Below are positions 7,001 to 7,920 of a stretch of 7,920 nt of DNA, one piece after another. The notes below the pieces were generated by a model. It was not told the origin of the DNA, did no database searches, and saw nothing but the letters and a program-made list of their open reading frames with translations. The position numbers and the translations under genes were made by a program. This DNA comes from an uncultured Treponema sp. (lineage in GTDB: Bacteria > Spirochaetota > Spirochaetia > Treponematales > Treponemataceae), in the NCBI GenBank assembly GCA_946403565.1, contig CAMJAJ010000047.1, positions 1-7,920 of the forward strand, read 5' to 3'. The first letter of the stretch is position 1. Every line of letters begins with the position of its first letter.

Positions 7001-7326
7001 TCAGCGTGGACTCCCTCTTCTTGGACGAAGGCTTCGGCACCCTGAGCGGCAAGCCCCTGACCCAGGCAGTGGACGCGCTCAAGCAGCTGCAGCGGTCCGG
7101 CAAGATGCTCGGCATAATCACCCACGTCGATGCCGTCATAAAGGAGTTCGACCAGCAGATAGAGGTGCTGCCCGTCTCGGGCGGCTTCAGCGGGCTCCAA
7201 GGTTCGGGGATAAGCCACGAGAAAGTAGTTACCGGCCCGATAACTGCCAGTTCAGCCACTGCCGGCCCCGCGGCAGCAAACCGTCCGGCGGTCAGCAATG
7301 GTCCGGCCCAGGGCGAGCTTTTCTAA
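4090..7326 (+). CDS. sbcC: SbcC, Rad50-type SMC-like ATPase subunit of SbcCD
   Basis: SbcC is the ATPase that binds DNA and gates the SbcD nuclease. The 1078-residue product has the full family layout: Walker A GPTGAGKTT at 38-46, Q-loop in LAQGEFDRFL (Gln157), a long coiled coil from about 190, the zinc-hook CPVC at 508-511 almost exactly mid-protein, the returning coil to about 880, the ABC signature SGGEK at 948-952, Walker B and D-loop FLDEGFGTLS at about 977-986, and the switch His1012 in ITHVD. All key residues are intact, so it should be active. After the ATPase head comes a low-complexity tail (about 1030-1078) rich in Ala, Gly, Ser and Pro that ends in QGELF. It overlaps sbcD by four bases and is followed 12 bases later by recF. 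Confidence 0.97.
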   Translation: MRILKIELENLNSLKGYWCIDLEHPDYKRNHDLFVISGPTGAGKTTILDAITLALYGCTPRQESLASSNDIMTLHTASCMARVTYRCRAGTFISEFHQRRARDKADGNLQTEECQITDAASGDVICPPCRASVLAEKTERIIQLSYRQFCASIMLAQGEFDRFLTGDDRERAAILAKITGTERFKLIGARVGEQASEKQKALKLAEALYQTQAQKLLDGERIAALEKEMALLEETLARNDEAMREVSSALMWLRQRDECAAKLELAKRERLSYEADRKAFGDGEQTLGRIEKARSCKAEYQGLFQIREGRKQDSRALEQARSTLGSLEQELAASVTQAEEAGANCARIEAAVEAARPLWKLVREKDGQLRLAAQKEKAAQAQEEEGRKRLDTAVSGQAALQKELSDLQTQLAGVDAYLAGNASDEELSSLIPSLSALRDRCSDRFDKIEIQENSLNLARAEKEKLLAKKAEDEGRLREADGQLKSLISSKYESVARILREGLQAGKPCPVCGSRDHSLAAGGQEAAGGGLSQEERTLGADILSLSHAIDREREAVQEDEKGILLQEQKIGQCEKDIASLKAEQAADSAKLLSIIKGCSVEASGLEAAKDKPAFKAAFSSVLSALEGRKTAFDSRKLRKIQLEKDIQGRQSSLDSIDVDARKSEYEEARQAHLRVVQELAVLDDERLKLFGNKVVDEEESALVKESDRLRKEKEAADKACSGLRQKKATFEGQAAQLDRRLAEAAGQEEQAAARFREALERAGIAGEEEYLSFIQDELRYESLRSKAEELKERDARTAANLESAEKALKDCLAQNKTDRSLAELEGQRKELEAVASTGREKIGQDRQILEDNEKNKAEAEKGREAYEAAREEYENWRVMKDMVGIKDGSELEVFVQSLAFQNLLVKANRYLFDITGRYQLVQVPGSVGFMVQDVNFTGDKDDRPVSNMSGGEKFIISLSLALGIAEMASRSVSVDSLFLDEGFGTLSGKPLTQAVDALKQLQRSGKMLGIITHVDAVIKEFDQQIEVLPVSGGFSGLQGSGISHEKVVTGPITASSATAGPAAANRPAVSNGPAQGELF
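7309..7323 (+). other. Possible sliding-clamp-binding motif at the SbcC C-terminus
   Basis: The last five SbcC codons encode QGELF, which fits the Q-x-x-L-F pattern of the bacterial beta-clamp (DnaN) binding pentapeptide (consensus near QLSLF). It sits at the very end of an apparently disordered Ala/Gly/Pro/Ser tail, a usual place for such a motif. A five-residue match can be chance, so this is a prediction only. Confidence 0.3.
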
Positions 7327-7338
7327 CAGGAGGAGGCC

Positions 7339-7920
7339 ATGCCGTTCTGCTCTCTTTCCACCGTGAATTTCAGGAACCTCGACAACGCGACGATTGACCT
7401 GCTTGCCCGCGAGGTCTTCTTCACCGGCGAGAACGGTCAGGGCAAGAGCAACCTGCTGGAGGCCCTGTACTTCTCTTCCTACGGCTCGTCCTTCCGTACC
7501 CACCTGGACGGGGAGATGATACGGAACGGAGAGTCGGGCATGTCCGTCCGCACCCTCTACAAAGGGGAAGGTGACGAAGGACACACCTCCTTCATCAGCC
7601 TGGAAGGAGGCAAGAAGAAGATGGAGCGGGACGGCAAGATTGTCCGCGACCGCAAGGACCTCGTGTCCGCCATGCCCTGCGTCCTGTACAGCCACGACGA
7701 CCTGGACTTTGCCAAGGGCACTCCGGAACGCAAGCGCTTCTTCATCGACCAGACCCTCTCCATGTACGACGTGCTGTATATAGACCTGTCCAGACGCTAC
7801 CGGCGGGTGCTCAAGAGCCGGAACCTCTGCCTGAAGGACCGGAACCTCTCCCTCTTGGACAGCTACGACCTGCAGCTGGCGCAGAACGGGCTTGAAATCC
7901 AGAAACGGCGCAAGATGGCG
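7339..7920 (+). CDS. recF: RecF, DNA gap-repair ATPase (C-terminus off the window)
   Basis: RecF binds gapped DNA with RecO and RecR and helps load RecA on single-stranded gaps. The reading frame stays open for 194 residues to the window edge, roughly the first half of a usual protein of about 360. Seen directly: the STVNFRNLDN opening typical of RecF, Walker A GENGQGKSN at 30-38 followed by LLEALYF, the GSSFRT motif, and the stretch PERKRFFIDQTLS with SRRYRRVLKSRN that matches the family core. The SMC-like signature and Walker B should lie beyond the edge and cannot be checked. The ATG is preceded by AGGAGGAGG (7328-7336), a strong ribosome binding site, and lies 12 bases after the sbcC stop, so it is almost certainly in the sbcDC operon. 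A RecF-like paralogue rather than the only recF cannot be excluded. Confidence 0.93.
   Translation, partial: MPFCSLSTVNFRNLDNATIDLLAREVFFTGENGQGKSNLLEALYFSSYGSSFRTHLDGEMIRNGESGMSVRTLYKGEGDEGHTSFISLEGGKKKMERDGKIVRDRKDLVSAMPCVLYSHDDLDFAKGTPERKRFFIDQTLSMYDVLYIDLSRRYRRVLKSRNLCLKDRNLSLLDSYDLQLAQNGLEIQKRRKMA

Overview
The window is a GC-rich stretch of what looks like an ordinary bacterial chromosome. It holds six protein genes, the two outermost cut by the window edges. The organism is probably a diderm: one gene encodes a signal-peptide-bearing, beta-strand-rich protein that looks like a small outer-membrane barrel. QueH, a four-domain S1 protein and this barrel type together would fit a spirochaete such as a high-GC Treponema relative. 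That placement is only a guess; nothing in the DNA proves it.

Left arm, minus strand, read from right to left: a predicted outer-membrane beta-barrel protein (1813-2655), a four-domain ribosomal S1-like RNA-binding protein (658-1755), and the tRNA queuosine enzyme QueH (628 to beyond the left edge). Gaps between them are 57 and 29 bases with no convincing terminator, so they may be co-transcribed.

Right arm, plus strand: sbcD (2798-4093), sbcC (4090-7326) and recF (7339 to beyond the right edge). sbcD and sbcC overlap by ATGA, and recF follows 12 bases after sbcC with a strong ribosome binding site. This is a compact DNA-repair operon: the SbcCD (Mre11-Rad50 type) nuclease that opens hairpins and blocked ends, plus the RecF ATPase of gap repair. 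It is notable because recF more often sits in the dnaA-dnaN-gyrB cluster.

The most interesting part is the 142-base divergent intergenic region (2656-2797). Each arm has a sigma-70-like promoter of nearly identical design: TTGAAG or TTGAAA, exactly 17 bases, then TATACT. In both cases the -10 box lies only 7-8 bases from the start codon and no Shine-Dalgarno sequence is present, so both transcripts are predicted to be leaderless or nearly so. Between the two -35 boxes lies an imperfect 50-base inverted repeat that could be a shared regulatory site. A second point of interest is the SbcC C-terminus: a low-complexity tail ending in QGELF, which resembles the sliding-clamp-binding pentapeptide.

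I found no mobile element, CRISPR array, RNA gene or clearly undescribed multi-gene system here.
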